A stretch of DNA of 64,000 nt, taken from contig CAWHHJ010000007.1 in the NCBI GenBank assembly GCA_963829085.1, positions 1 to 64,000 of the forward strand. The letters run 5' to 3'. The stretch comes from PALSA-1004 sp963829085 (GTDB lineage: Bacteria > Pseudomonadota > Gammaproteobacteria > Burkholderiales > SG8-41). The translations under genes and the position numbers were made by a program. Below, piece after piece: positions 52,950 to 61,769 of the stretch (position 1 is the first letter of the stretch; each line of letters opens with the position of its first letter). The notes beneath the pieces are model-generated. The model saw nothing but the letters and a program-made list of their open reading frames with translations, ran no database searches and was not told the origin of the DNA.

Positions 52950-54720
52950 CTACAGGTCTTCGGAGCCGAGCAGCATCTCGGTCAGGCCTTTGCCAGCCTT
53001 CACCATCGGCCACACGTTCTCGGTCTGATCGGTGATGAAGTCCATGAAGACCAACCGGTCTTTGAGCTTGAACGCTTCTTTGAGAGCCGGCTCTACGTCC
53101 GACGGCTTTTCGATGAGCATGCCGACGTGGCCATACGCCTCTGCGAGTTTCATGAAATCAGGCAGTGCGTTCATGTACGACTCGGAGTAGCGGCTTGAAT
53201 AGTCCACCTGCTGCCACTGCCGTACCATGCCGAGATAGCGGTTATTGAGATTGATCACCTTGATTGGCAGATGGTACTGCTTGCACGTGGACAACTCCTG
53301 AATGCACATCTGGATGCTGCCTTCGCCCGTAACGCACGCAACATCGGCGCCTGGATTTCCGAGACGCACGCCCATTGCCGCAGGCAGGCCGAATCCCATC
53401 GTGCCAAGCCCGCCCGAATTTATCCAGCGCCGGGGCTTATCGAACTTGTAAAACTGCGCTGCCCACATCTGATGCTGGCCGACATCGGAGGTAACGAATG
53501 CTTCGCCCTTCGTCACCTCGTACAACTTCTCGAGCACATACTGCGGCTTGATGATCTTACTGTTGCGCTCGTACTTGAGGCAGTTGCGGCCTCGCCACTC
53601 GTCGATCTGAGTCCACCATGACTTGAGCGCTATCGCGTCGGGCTTTTCCTTTGCTGCCTGCAACTGGCGCGTCAAGTCCTGCAGCACCTCGCGCACATTA
53701 CCCACTATGGGCACATCTACTTTGACACGCTTCGAAATGGACGACGGATCGATGTCGATGTGGATGATGCTGCGCGGTTCCTCGAAGAAATGCGCCGGAT
53801 TGCCGATCACGCGATCGTCAAAGCGCGCGCCGATGGCAAGCAGCACATCGCAATGCTGCATAGCCATGTTCGCTTCGTACGTGCCATGCATACCGAGCAT
53901 GCCCACGAACTGGCGGTCCGTTGCCGGATAACCGCCGAGACCCATCAGGGTATTGGTACACGGAAAATTGAGCATGCGCACGAGTTGCGCCAACTCCGGC
54001 GCCGCGTTACCCAGCACCACCCCGCCGCCCGTATATATCATCGGCCGCTTAGCGCGATTCAGTAGCTGCACTGCTTTTCTGATTTGCCCCGCGTGACCTT
54101 TAACGACAGGGTTATACGAACGCATGCTGATCGACTTTGGATAATTGAATTCAGCAGTATGATCAGGACGCGTGATGTCTTTCGGGATGTCGACCACCAC
54201 TGGTCCTGGGCGGCCGCTGGCGGCGATATAGAAAGCTTTTTTGATCGTAGCGGCGATGTCTTTTACGTCTTTGATTAGAAAATTGTGCTTCACGCACGGG
54301 CGCGTGATGCCGACCGTATCGCATTCCTGAAAAGCGTCCTGTCCAATCGCGTGCGTCGGCACCTGACCGGTGATGATGACCAGTGGAATTGAATCCATGT
54401 ACGCCGTCGCGATTCCGGTGATCGCGTTCGTGACACCCGGTCCGGACGTCACCAGAGCCACGCCGATTTTTTCGGTCGACCGGGAGTAGCCGTCCGCGGC
54501 GTGAACCGCGCCCTGCTCATGCCGCACGAGTATGTGCTTGACCTTGTCCTGCTTGAAGAGCTCATCGTAGAGGTAGAGCACAGCGCCGCCCGGATACCCG
54601 AACAAGTACCTCGACGCCTTCTTCCTGCAGGCACCGCACCACGATCTCTGCACCGTTAAGTTCTTTTTTGCCTGCGTCCTGCCGGTTTTCGGCGAGAATT
54701 TCCGGGCGATCGAGTTCCAT
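52950..54720 (-). CDS. ilvB: acetolactate synthase large subunit, with a frameshift near the N-terminus
   Basis: ThDP-dependent catalytic subunit making 2-acetolactate and 2-acetohydroxybutyrate. The first 37 or so residues (MELDRPEILAENRQDAGKKE, GAEIVVRCLQEEGVE) lie in one frame and the rest, from YLFGYPGGAVLYLYDELF, in another. One extra G in GAGGTACTTG (54609-54610) accounts for it: without it the protein reads EEGVEYLFGYPGG as expected. The remainder is intact: LVRHEQGAVHAADGYSRS, VTSGPGVTNAITG, ThDP motif VTGEGSIQMCIQELSTC ... NLNNRYLGMV. As written, ribosomes starting at 54720 would make a short peptide. The open frame's apparent N-terminus is not ilvB-like. Confidence 0.88.
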
Positions 54721-54823
54721 AACGTATGCCTTGCCGTCAATCGGCAAAAAAGAGAGAACCTCGGACAATAACGCCTGCGCGCTGTTTGGTCAAGGTAAAG
54801 GCCTGATTAAATAGGGCGAAACC

Positions 54824-54855
54824 CAAGTTACCGTTGCACTGCCAGCAGTAACTTG
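54824..54855. repeat. inverted repeat between ilvB and the sigma factor gene
   Basis: Perfect 8-base arms CAAGTTAC / GTAACTTG separated by 16 bases, in the short divergent region between the ilvB and sigma factor genes. A nearby TTGCCG / CGGCAA hairpin (54731-54747) also covers the ilvB ribosome-binding region. It may be an operator; the protein is unknown. Confidence 0.4.
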
Positions 54856-54883
54856 CAGGGGCGGTGCGTTTTGCTAATATGCC

Positions 54884-55567
54884 GTGGATTCGTGCTCCCG
54901 GCACGCTGAGGTCAACGAGGGCGAGCGCTATTTTCGTCGGCGCACGTCTGAAGAAATCAATAAACACTCAAGCGACCGGGCAGGATCAGAGAGGTGGATT
55001 GCACTGGCTACCCGCAAGGAACTTTCCGATTTTCTCGCATCGGTGGAACGTCGCGCCTATAAACAATCGCTGTTTGCCGTACGTGACGAGCATGTTGCGC
55101 TGGACGCCGTGCAGGACGCGATGATGAAGCTTTCGGAAAAATACTCAACGCGTCCCCCGGGCGAGCTGCCAATGCTGTTTCAGCGGATTCTGCAGAACAC
55201 AATTCGCGATTATTTCCGCCGGCAAAAAGTGCGGTCGCTGTGGAGCACGCAGATCTCGTCACTGTCCACTAGCGAGGACGAGGATCACGACCCGCTTGAA
55301 ACTTTGGAGAGCGCGTCTGACTCCAACGGCGGAGGCAGTCCTGCCGACGCCCTGCAGCAGGCTCAAACACTTGAAACGATTGAGAAAGCATTGCGTCAGT
55401 TGCCTGAGCGTCAACGTCAGGCCTTCATCCTGCGTTACTGGGAGGAAATGGATGTTGCCGAAGCGGCGGCCGTGATGGGTTGCTCGCAAGGGAGCGTGAA
55501 GACCCACTGCTCACGGGCCACTCACGCTCTCGCGGCGTTGTTGAAAGATAAAGGGATATCGTTATGA
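54884..55567 (+). CDS. RNA polymerase sigma factor, ECF-like
   Basis: Sigma-70 family protein. Region 2 (DEHVALDAVQDAMMKLSEKY, ELPMLFQRILQNTIRDYFRRQKVR) and region 4 (ALRQLPERQRQAFILRYWEEMDVAEAAAVMGCSQGSVKTHCSRATHAL) are joined by an acidic linker. The start is uncertain. Conserved sequence (KELSDFLASVERR) begins near 55005, while GTG 54884 is the only clear in-frame start upstream. It would make an extra 40 residues. Downstream overlap with DUF3619 (ATGA) and the DUF3106 and RDD genes matches a conserved Burkholderiales operon, possibly for envelope stress. Confidence 0.85.
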   Translation: MDSCSRHAEVNEGERYFRRRTSEEINKHSSDRAGSERWIALATRKELSDFLASVERRAYKQSLFAVRDEHVALDAVQDAMMKLSEKYSTRPPGELPMLFQRILQNTIRDYFRRQKVRSLWSTQISSLSTSEDEDHDPLETLESASDSNGGGSPADALQQAQTLETIEKALRQLPERQRQAFILRYWEEMDVAEAAAVMGCSQGSVKTHCSRATHALAALLKDKGISL

Positions 55568-55947
55568 ACGAACAGGAACTGGCGAACAAAGTTGTCCAGC
55601 ACCTGAACCAGGGCTTGGGCACCATCAAGCAAGGCACCCTGTATCAGCTTCAGTCCGCGCGCCAGGCAGCACTGGACCATTATCGCGAAGCACCGCAACC
55701 CGTGCTAGGCATGGCGTGGGCAGGCGATGTCGCTGCGCGCCTTGGAGCGAGTCGCTATATGAACGGCCGCAATATGCTGGCCGGCGGACTGTTGCTGCTG
55801 AGCCTCATCGGCGTCACTTACTGGCAGACAGCTATGCAATCGATGGACATTGCCGATATCGACGCGAGTTTGCTGACGAGTGAGTTACCGATCAATGCTT
55901 ATCTCGACAGCGACTTTGAGGCATGGGTAAAGCGTACGTCGCAATAG
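55564..55947 (+). CDS. DUF3619 family protein
   Basis: 127 residues with one central membrane span (NMLAGGLLLLSLIGVTYW). DUF3619 start MNEQELANKVVQHLNQGLGTIK and ASLLTSELPINAYLDSDFEAWVK end. Overlaps the sigma stop as ATGA. Possibly a membrane anti-sigma-like partner by position, but no anti-sigma fold is recognisable. Confidence 0.82.
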   Translation: MNEQELANKVVQHLNQGLGTIKQGTLYQLQSARQAALDHYREAPQPVLGMAWAGDVAARLGASRYMNGRNMLAGGLLLLSLIGVTYWQTAMQSMDIADIDASLLTSELPINAYLDSDFEAWVKRTSQ

Positions 55948-56378
55948 TTTTGGGTTTGTGTCTCGCGGGCCCTGCGCACGCCGCCTCGCCAATCGCGACG
56001 AAAAACGCGACTGCTCAGCCAAAGCCGGCTAAGCCCGAGTGGTCCGCCCTCACTTCTGCGCAGCAAAGCGTACTCGCGCCGCTCAAGGATGACTGGAGCG
56101 AGCTCGATAGCACGCGCCGCGCGAAGTGGGTCAAGGTCGCGAACCGTTACCCCAAGATGAAGCCCGAGGAGCGCGAGCGATTGCAGGCGCGCATGAAAGA
56201 GTGGGCGAATCTCAGCACCGAAGAACGTCGCGCAATACGCCAAAAATATCTCGCCATCAAAAAGATGCCGCCTTCGAGCCGCGAACAGCTGAAGGTGCAA
56301 TGGCAGCAATACCAGCAGTCGCTCGTTGCCAAGCCGGACACGAAGGGCGAAATTACGCCCGCCAGCAATCCGCAGTAA
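55923..56378 (+). CDS. DUF3106 domain exported protein
   Basis: 151 residues, with signal peptide KAYVAIVLGLCLAGPAHAAS and the DUF3106 repeat-rich helical part (QQSVLAPLKDDWSELDSTRRAKWVKVANRYPKM, PEERERLQARMKEWANLS). Charged, probably periplasmic or membrane-associated. It overlaps the preceding gene by 25 bases. Confidence 0.85.
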   Translation: MGKAYVAIVLGLCLAGPAHAASPIATKNATAQPKPAKPEWSALTSAQQSVLAPLKDDWSELDSTRRAKWVKVANRYPKMKPEERERLQARMKEWANLSTEERRAIRQKYLAIKKMPPSSREQLKVQWQQYQQSLVAKPDTKGEITPASNPQ

Positions 56379-56397
56379 TTACCACAGCTCCTTACGC

Positions 56398-56835
56398 TTG
56401 CGTGACCGCTCAGCGCCCGCTGGCAATTTGCTCAATGCCGGTCTTTGGCGGCGTACGGGCAGCATGTTCTATGAACTGCTACTGCTCGTGGCAATTTTTT
56501 TCGTCGCCGGCTGGGTATTTCTGCTGATCGGTCAGCTACTGCCGCCGCACATAAGCCGGCCGCTATTCCAGGTCTATCTATTAACTACAAGCGCCGCTTA
56601 CTTTGTGTATTGCTGGACGCACGGGGGGCAGACGTTGCCAATGAAAACCTGGCGCATCCGCCTGGTCGATCGCAACGGCGACACGGTGACCGTGAGATTG
56701 GCGATCAAGCGCTATCTTCTGGCGCTCGTAAGTCTGGCGCTTTGCGGCGCCGGATTTGTGTGGGCAATCGTCGATCAGGACCGGCAGTTTCTGCACGACA
56801 GGCTCGCCGGCACGCGCATTATCGATACGACGTGA
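56398..56835 (+). CDS. RDD family membrane protein
   Basis: 145 residues. The RDD start RRTGSMFYELLLLVAIFFVAGW and the loop TLPMKTWRIRLVDRNGDTVTV ... DRQFLHDRLAGTRIID are present, with about three membrane spans. TTG 56398 keeps the RR of the family start. ATG 56464 would remove it. The function of the family is unknown. Fourth gene of the sigma operon. Confidence 0.82.
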   Translation: MRDRSAPAGNLLNAGLWRRTGSMFYELLLLVAIFFVAGWVFLLIGQLLPPHISRPLFQVYLLTTSAAYFVYCWTHGGQTLPMKTWRIRLVDRNGDTVTVRLAIKRYLLALVSLALCGAGFVWAIVDQDRQFLHDRLAGTRIIDTT

Positions 56836-56868
56836 ATTTGTCTGCTTTGCTAGCAAGGAAGCGTGCGC

Positions 56869-57942
56869 TCACCTGCGCTCGCCCCACCACATCATGCCGA
56901 TCGCCAACGTCAGGAACATCAGCGTGGGTAAGATTGCGCTCCAGAATGGCGGCCAGTCACGTAACAGCCCGAGAAAAGTAAACAGCCGCCCGAGCATCGC
57001 AAAGCCGATACCGAGCATGATGCCGGCAAACACCTTGCCCCCCACGCCGCCGGCACGCTGCTGGTAATACGCAAATGGCAAGGCGAGCACCATCATAACT
57101 AGCACCGCCAGCGGGTAAACGAGCTTGTTCCAGAAAGCAATTTCGTGGCGCGCGGTTTGCTGGTTGTTCTCGCGTAAGTGCTGCACATAAAAGTACAGCG
57201 ACCATGCGGACATTTGCTCGGGCACGACCAGAAGAACACTCAGTAGGGCCGGCTCAAGGACTGATCGCCATTCGGCCTGCGGAAGCCGGCTCACCGTCGT
57301 CCTGCGTTCTTCAAACGTTGTCTGCACGACCTCACTCAGGCGCCACAAGTTTCCATGGGTGTAATCACCTCGCTTGGCAAGACTGATCTTGCGCAAGCGG
57401 TGATCAGTGTCGAACTCGTAGATTTTGATACCGAGCAAGACTGAGTTCGGCAGCACTTCGGTCACATTCACGAAGTTCCGCTCATCTTTCACCCACAAAC
57501 CCGAGCGGAACTCCTGCGCAATCACGCCGGTGACCGCCGTCGTGCGCAATTGCTGTGCAAAGCGTTCGGCAGGCGGCGCTACGAACTCGCCGATGGCGAA
57601 AGTCAATATGGAAAATAAGAGGCCTACCTGGACCAGTGTCCATGCCATCCTTGGGATCGAGACGCCCGAAACACGCATCACCGTGTATTCCGAGTTGGCG
57701 ACCAGTTGCGCGATTGCAAACAGCGTGCCAATCAGTGCCGCGATCGGAAAAAGCTCATAAACATGCCCGGGGACGCTCAGCAGCACGAAAGCGAAGATAT
57801 GCGGCAACCGGTATCCGCCTCTACCCAGGTCACCAAGCTCGTGGATCAGGTCGAGGAAGGAAAACAGCATCAAAAGCGCCGCAAATACGAGCAGAGTAGA
57901 AGTCGTGATCTCCGCGGAAAGATAGCGCTTGATTACTCTCAT
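56869..57942 (-). CDS. lptG: LPS export ABC transporter permease LptG
   Basis: 357-residue inner-membrane subunit of the LPS bridge. It has six spans with a large periplasmic jellyroll between spans 3 and 4 (WVKDERNFVNVTEVLPNSVLLGIKIYEF). Start RVIKRYLSAEITTSTLLVFAALL is typical. It overlaps lptF by four bases (ATGA) and with it extracts LPS to the Lpt bridge. The ATPase lptB is not in this window. Confidence 0.93.
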   Translation of the reverse strand: MRVIKRYLSAEITTSTLLVFAALLMLFSFLDLIHELGDLGRGGYRLPHIFAFVLLSVPGHVYELFPIAALIGTLFAIAQLVANSEYTVMRVSGVSIPRMAWTLVQVGLLFSILTFAIGEFVAPPAERFAQQLRTTAVTGVIAQEFRSGLWVKDERNFVNVTEVLPNSVLLGIKIYEFDTDHRLRKISLAKRGDYTHGNLWRLSEVVQTTFEERRTTVSRLPQAEWRSVLEPALLSVLLVVPEQMSAWSLYFYVQHLRENNQQTARHEIAFWNKLVYPLAVLVMMVLALPFAYYQQRAGGVGGKVFAGIMLGIGFAMLGRLFTFLGLLRDWPPFWSAILPTLMFLTLAIGMMWWGERR

Positions 57943-59021
57943 TTAAGGTAACGGAAAATCGAAAACAGGGTAAGCCGCTTGAAAAAGAGCAGTACCAGAA
58001 AAGCAATCATGATCGCGTGGACACCTAAAACGCCGACGGTGAGGCTGATACGCTGCTGCGCGATCCACGCCTGCGCGATACTGATAACGTTGTTGTAGAT
58101 CATGTACACCAGAATCGCCATGACGAGATTCAGCGAACGCCCGGCGCGCGGATTCACGAATGAAAGCGGAATGGCGAGTAGCGCCAGGATGAGTGCCGAC
58201 AAGGGCAGACCCATGCGCCAAGCCAACTCGCCTTGATTGAGCGGGCTCGGATTGCGCAACAGCGTTAACGTGGGGAGCGACTTTGCGGACGGCACGGATG
58301 CTTTCGCATCGCGCGATTCGATGCGCATGGCGTAGCGCTCGAACTCACTGACTTTGTATTCAACTGTGCCAGGTGTGCCTTCGTAGCGCCGGCCGTTGAC
58401 CAGTACGAGAAAGCGATCGCCGTTCTGCGCGGTTTCCAGAAATCCGCGCTTCGCTACCATCACGCCGGTTTTCTGGTGCTGCGTTGAGCTCACAAAGACA
58501 TTGGCGACTACGTTCTCCCCTTCATTGACACTTTCGACGAAGAACACGCGGTCGTTTTGCTTCGACTCGCGAAAGACACCTGGCGTGACCTGCGAGACGT
58601 CATCGCGATTGTCCATATAAGTCCTGAACTCTTCGCTCTTGGTTACCGACCAGGGCGAAAGAAGCAGACTTAATAGCGCGACGAGCAGCACGATCGGCAA
58701 TGCAAATGACAGTACGGGCCGCACCCAGCCCGTCAGGCTCATGCCCGCACTGAACCACACGATCATTTCGGAATCGCGGTACGTGCGCGTCAGCGTCATC
58801 AATACCGCGATGAACAGTGTCAACGACATCAGCACCGGCAGATAATTGAATGAAGTGAAAGCGAGCAGCGCGAACACGCCGCTGAACGTAATCGAGCCTC
58901 CGGCGGCGAGACCGAGAAAACGCACGAGTTGCGTTGTCACGGTTATGCCGAGCAGCACTACAAACGTCGCGATCGCAGTGCCGGCGCATTCCCGTACCAG
59001 CGAATTATGAAAAATCTTCAC
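57939..59021 (-). CDS. lptF: LPS export ABC transporter permease LptF
   Basis: Partner of LptG, 360 residues. Six spans with periplasmic domain (GVFRESKQNDRVFFVESVNEGENVVANVFV, GVMVAKRGFLETAQNGDRFLVLVNG) and the closing ILFLVLLFFKRLTLFSIF. GTG at 59021 fits the family start KIFHNSLVREC. The open frame runs 19 codons further. It is divergent from pepA, 79 bases apart, the conserved arrangement. Confidence 0.93.
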   Translation of the reverse strand: MKIFHNSLVRECAGTAIATFVVLLGITVTTQLVRFLGLAAGGSITFSGVFALLAFTSFNYLPVLMSLTLFIAVLMTLTRTYRDSEMIVWFSAGMSLTGWVRPVLSFALPIVLLVALLSLLLSPWSVTKSEEFRTYMDNRDDVSQVTPGVFRESKQNDRVFFVESVNEGENVVANVFVSSTQHQKTGVMVAKRGFLETAQNGDRFLVLVNGRRYEGTPGTVEYKVSEFERYAMRIESRDAKASVPSAKSLPTLTLLRNPSPLNQGELAWRMGLPLSALILALLAIPLSFVNPRAGRSLNLVMAILVYMIYNNVISIAQAWIAQQRISLTVGVLGVHAIMIAFLVLLFFKRLTLFSIFRYLK

Positions 59022-59100
59022 GCGGATACGTTTTTGATTTTTGCACGGAGAGCGAAGATAATCGCTGCTTTCCGCCAACCATCAACCCCAGGAGAACGGC

Positions 59101-60612
59101 GTGGAATTTAGCATAAAAAGCGGTAGCCCGGAGCGGGCCCGCGCCGACTGTATCGTCGTCGGCGTGTTCGAGCCGCGCAAGCTAACGCGCGCCGGCGACA
59201 CACTCGATCGGGCGACTAACGGACACGTCGGCGCTATTCTGAAACGCGGCGACATGGAAGGGAAAGCTGGCGCGACGCTGATGCTGCATGACGTGCCGAA
59301 CGTTGCGGCCGGTCGCGTACTGTTGGTCGGTTTGGGCCGTGAAGGCGAGTTCGATGAGCGCAAGTACCTTACAGCAGTCGGCAAGGTCGTTGCGGCACTG
59401 ACTGAAACCGGCGTTCGCGAAGCGGTGCTGTGTATGTCTGCGATCTTGAACAATCGCGATGTTGCCTGGCATGCGATGCAAGCTGCGATCGCCGCCAGTG
59501 ATGCGTCGTATCGCTTCGATAGCATGAAAAGCAAACGCGAACCGGCGCGCGGCATTTCAGCGCTCACGTTGCTCGTCACCGACCGCGTGGAGTTGAGCTC
59601 GGCGGAAAAGGCGGTCGCTCAGGGTGCCGCGATCGCGCACGGCATGAGCCTCGCAAAAGATCTCGGCAATCTTCCCGCGAATGTATGCACGCCATCGTAC
59701 CTTGCGGACGCCGCACGAAAGCTTGCGAAGGAGCAGCGACTCGAGATCGAAGTACTGCAGCGCAAGGAAATGAAGAAGCTGGGCATGGGCTGCCTGCTTT
59801 CCGTGGCGCGCGGCAGCGATGAGCCTCCGCGGCTGATCGTGCTCAAGTACGCGGGGGCTGCAAGCAGCGAAAAGCCTTACGCGCTGGTCGGCAAGGGCGT
59901 TACCTTCGATACGGGCGGCATCTCTCTTAAGCCATCGGCGGAGATGGATGAGATGAAGTTCGACATGTGCGGCGCGGCGAGCGTGCTGGGCACGCTGCGC
60001 GCGGTCGCCGAATTGAAGCTGCCCATCAATGTGATCGGCATCGTGCCGGCGACGGAGAACATGCCCAGCGGTTCGGCCACCAAGCCCGGCGATATCTTTA
60101 CAAGTATGTCGGGCCAAACGGTCGAGGTACTGAATACCGATGCCGAAGGACGGCTCATTTTGTGCGACGCGCTGACCTACGCCGAACGCTTCGAGCCGCA
60201 GGCTGTGATCGACATCGCGACCCTTACGGGTGCATGCGTGATTGCGCTTGGCCATGTCGCCAGCGGCCTTTTTGCAAACGATGATGACCTTGCCGATGAA
60301 CTGCTTGAAGCTGGGCAGACGGCGTACGATCGCACATGGCATCTGCCGCTATGGGATGACTATCAGGAGCAGTTGAAAAGCAACTTCGCCGATTTCGCGA
60401 ATATTGGCGGCCGCCCGGCAGGCAGTGTCACCGCCGCATGTTTCCTCGCCCGATTTACCAAGAAAATGAAATGGGCGCATCTGGATATCGCGGGCATCGC
60501 CTGGAAGTCCGGTACTGCAAAAGGTTCGACCGGACGCCCGGTACCGCTGCTGACCCAGTTTCTTATCAATCGCGCCGGGCGCAAAAGCAAAGTGAAAGGC
60601 CGTCGCGCGTAA
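59101..60612 (+). CDS. pepA: leucyl aminopeptidase
   Basis: M17 di-metal aminopeptidase of 503 residues. Metal ligands and catalytic residues are in VGKGVTFDTGGISLKPSAEMDEMKFDM and NTDAEGRLILCDAL, with the N-terminal fold and the C-terminal WAHLDIAGIAWKSG. GTG start with GGAGAACGGC seven bases upstream. It is in the pepA-holC-valS order. Confidence 0.96.
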   Translation: MEFSIKSGSPERARADCIVVGVFEPRKLTRAGDTLDRATNGHVGAILKRGDMEGKAGATLMLHDVPNVAAGRVLLVGLGREGEFDERKYLTAVGKVVAALTETGVREAVLCMSAILNNRDVAWHAMQAAIAASDASYRFDSMKSKREPARGISALTLLVTDRVELSSAEKAVAQGAAIAHGMSLAKDLGNLPANVCTPSYLADAARKLAKEQRLEIEVLQRKEMKKLGMGCLLSVARGSDEPPRLIVLKYAGAASSEKPYALVGKGVTFDTGGISLKPSAEMDEMKFDMCGAASVLGTLRAVAELKLPINVIGIVPATENMPSGSATKPGDIFTSMSGQTVEVLNTDAEGRLILCDALTYAERFEPQAVIDIATLTGACVIALGHVASGLFANDDDLADELLEAGQTAYDRTWHLPLWDDYQEQLKSNFADFANIGGRPAGSVTAACFLARFTKKMKWAHLDIAGIAWKSGTAKGSTGRPVPLLTQFLINRAGRKSKVKGRRA

Positions 60613-60659
60613 AATTTGACTCCAAGCAAGGGCGTGCCCTTCGAACCGCGGCATGAGAT

Positions 60660-61088
60660 ATGACAAAAATCGATTTCTATTATCACGTCGAGAATAAATT
60701 TCAGACCGCATGCTCACTGAGTGCGAAAGCGTATGCACGCGGCATGAAGGTGCTCGCGTTCTGCGCGGACGCCGAAGCGAGCCAGAAATTCAGCCGCATG
60801 TTATGGACCGCTCCGGCGTTGAGTTTCATTCCGCACTGCACCGCAGACGATAAACTGGCGCCGGTTACACCGGTCATCGTCGACCATGCCGGTGCCAATC
60901 CGATCCACGACGATGTGCTCATCAATCTGCGCACGGAACGGCCGCCGTTCTTCAGTCGTTTCCAGCGACTGGTCGAGATCGTAACGCTCGATGAGGAGGA
61001 TCGCGAGCTCGCACGCGACCGCTTCAAGTTTTATCGCGACCGCGGTTACGCCATCGAAAATCACGATTTGAGCAAGAGTCCGCAGTAA
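60660..61088 (+). CDS. holC: DNA polymerase III chi subunit
   Basis: 142-residue chi subunit of the clamp-loader complex, binding SSB. Start MTKIDFYYHVENKFQTACSLSAKAY, CADAEASQKFSRMLW, and the VEIVTLDEEDRELARDRFKFYRDRGY segment match. It follows pepA by 47 bases. The ATG is preceded by the GGCATGAG region, with no strong ribosome-binding site. Confidence 0.93.
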   Translation: MTKIDFYYHVENKFQTACSLSAKAYARGMKVLAFCADAEASQKFSRMLWTAPALSFIPHCTADDKLAPVTPVIVDHAGANPIHDDVLINLRTERPPFFSRFQRLVEIVTLDEEDRELARDRFKFYRDRGYAIENHDLSKSPQ

Positions 61089-61100
61089 CCGGTCCGATCG

Positions 61101-61769
61101 ATGGCCGACGAACGAGAAAACAATCCGCTCCAAGACGATGATGTACTCGGGCGAGCTGATGCGCTGCTGAACAAGCACCGCGCAGGTGCCCGGCAGGTAA
61201 AGCCCACGCAATCAATCGCTGCGTCGGCGGACGACCTTGCTGCCGAAGATGACGCCATCCCGACGCTGACGGATATCGTCGACTTATCCGCGATGGCACC
61301 TCGTGCAACGAATGCAATTGCGATCGACCCGCCACCTGGCAACACCCGTGAAACGGAACCCAAGCGCGGCGAAATCATCTCGCGCGTGCAGACGCAGAAC
61401 CTCGAACACGTCGTATTTCAGAGGTTGAAGCAGGGTCTCGATGCGCACATTGCGGACGTATTGCAGCAGCGATTTATGCCAGAGATGGCGGGTGCGCTCG
61501 ACCAGGCTCTGCACCGCATCAGCGATGATCTCAAGTCGAACATCGACGCCGTGGTGCGCGCTTCGATCCAGGAAAGCGTCAGTCACGAACTGAAGCAACT
61601 ACGATTTACGTCAAGTGCAGCACCCGTGCAGGCCCGGGAGGCGCCGGCAACGACCGTTGCAAGGTCCAACACCTCCAAGCCCGTCGAACCGATAGCGGTG
61701 CAGGACGGGCTGGAGGCAGATGCAGGCGCCGTTATAATGCCCGGCCCTTCAGAGCCGATTGCACCGCCC
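61101..61769 (+). CDS. hypothetical protein running in frame into valS, no stop codon
   Basis: ATG 61101, 13 bases after holC. 223 residues, mostly polar: an N-terminal acidic part, the short conserved AIPTLTDIVDLSAMA segment (typical of Burkholderiales proteins annotated DUF2486), a helical part EHVVFQRLKQGLDAHIADVLQQRFMPEMAG ... ISDDLKSNIDAVVRAS, and a Pro/Ala-rich tail from about 175. No stop ends it. The frame continues into the ValS reading frame. Whether it is a fused N-terminal domain or a separate gene with a lost stop is not decided. Confidence 0.6.
61733..61738 (+). promoter_or_regulatory. possible -10 of a valS promoter
   Basis: A perfect TATAAT 31 bases before the predicted valS start TTG. 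No good -35 at 17 bases (CTGGAG). It may be coding-sequence coincidence or a promoter internal to the long frame. Confidence 0.35.
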
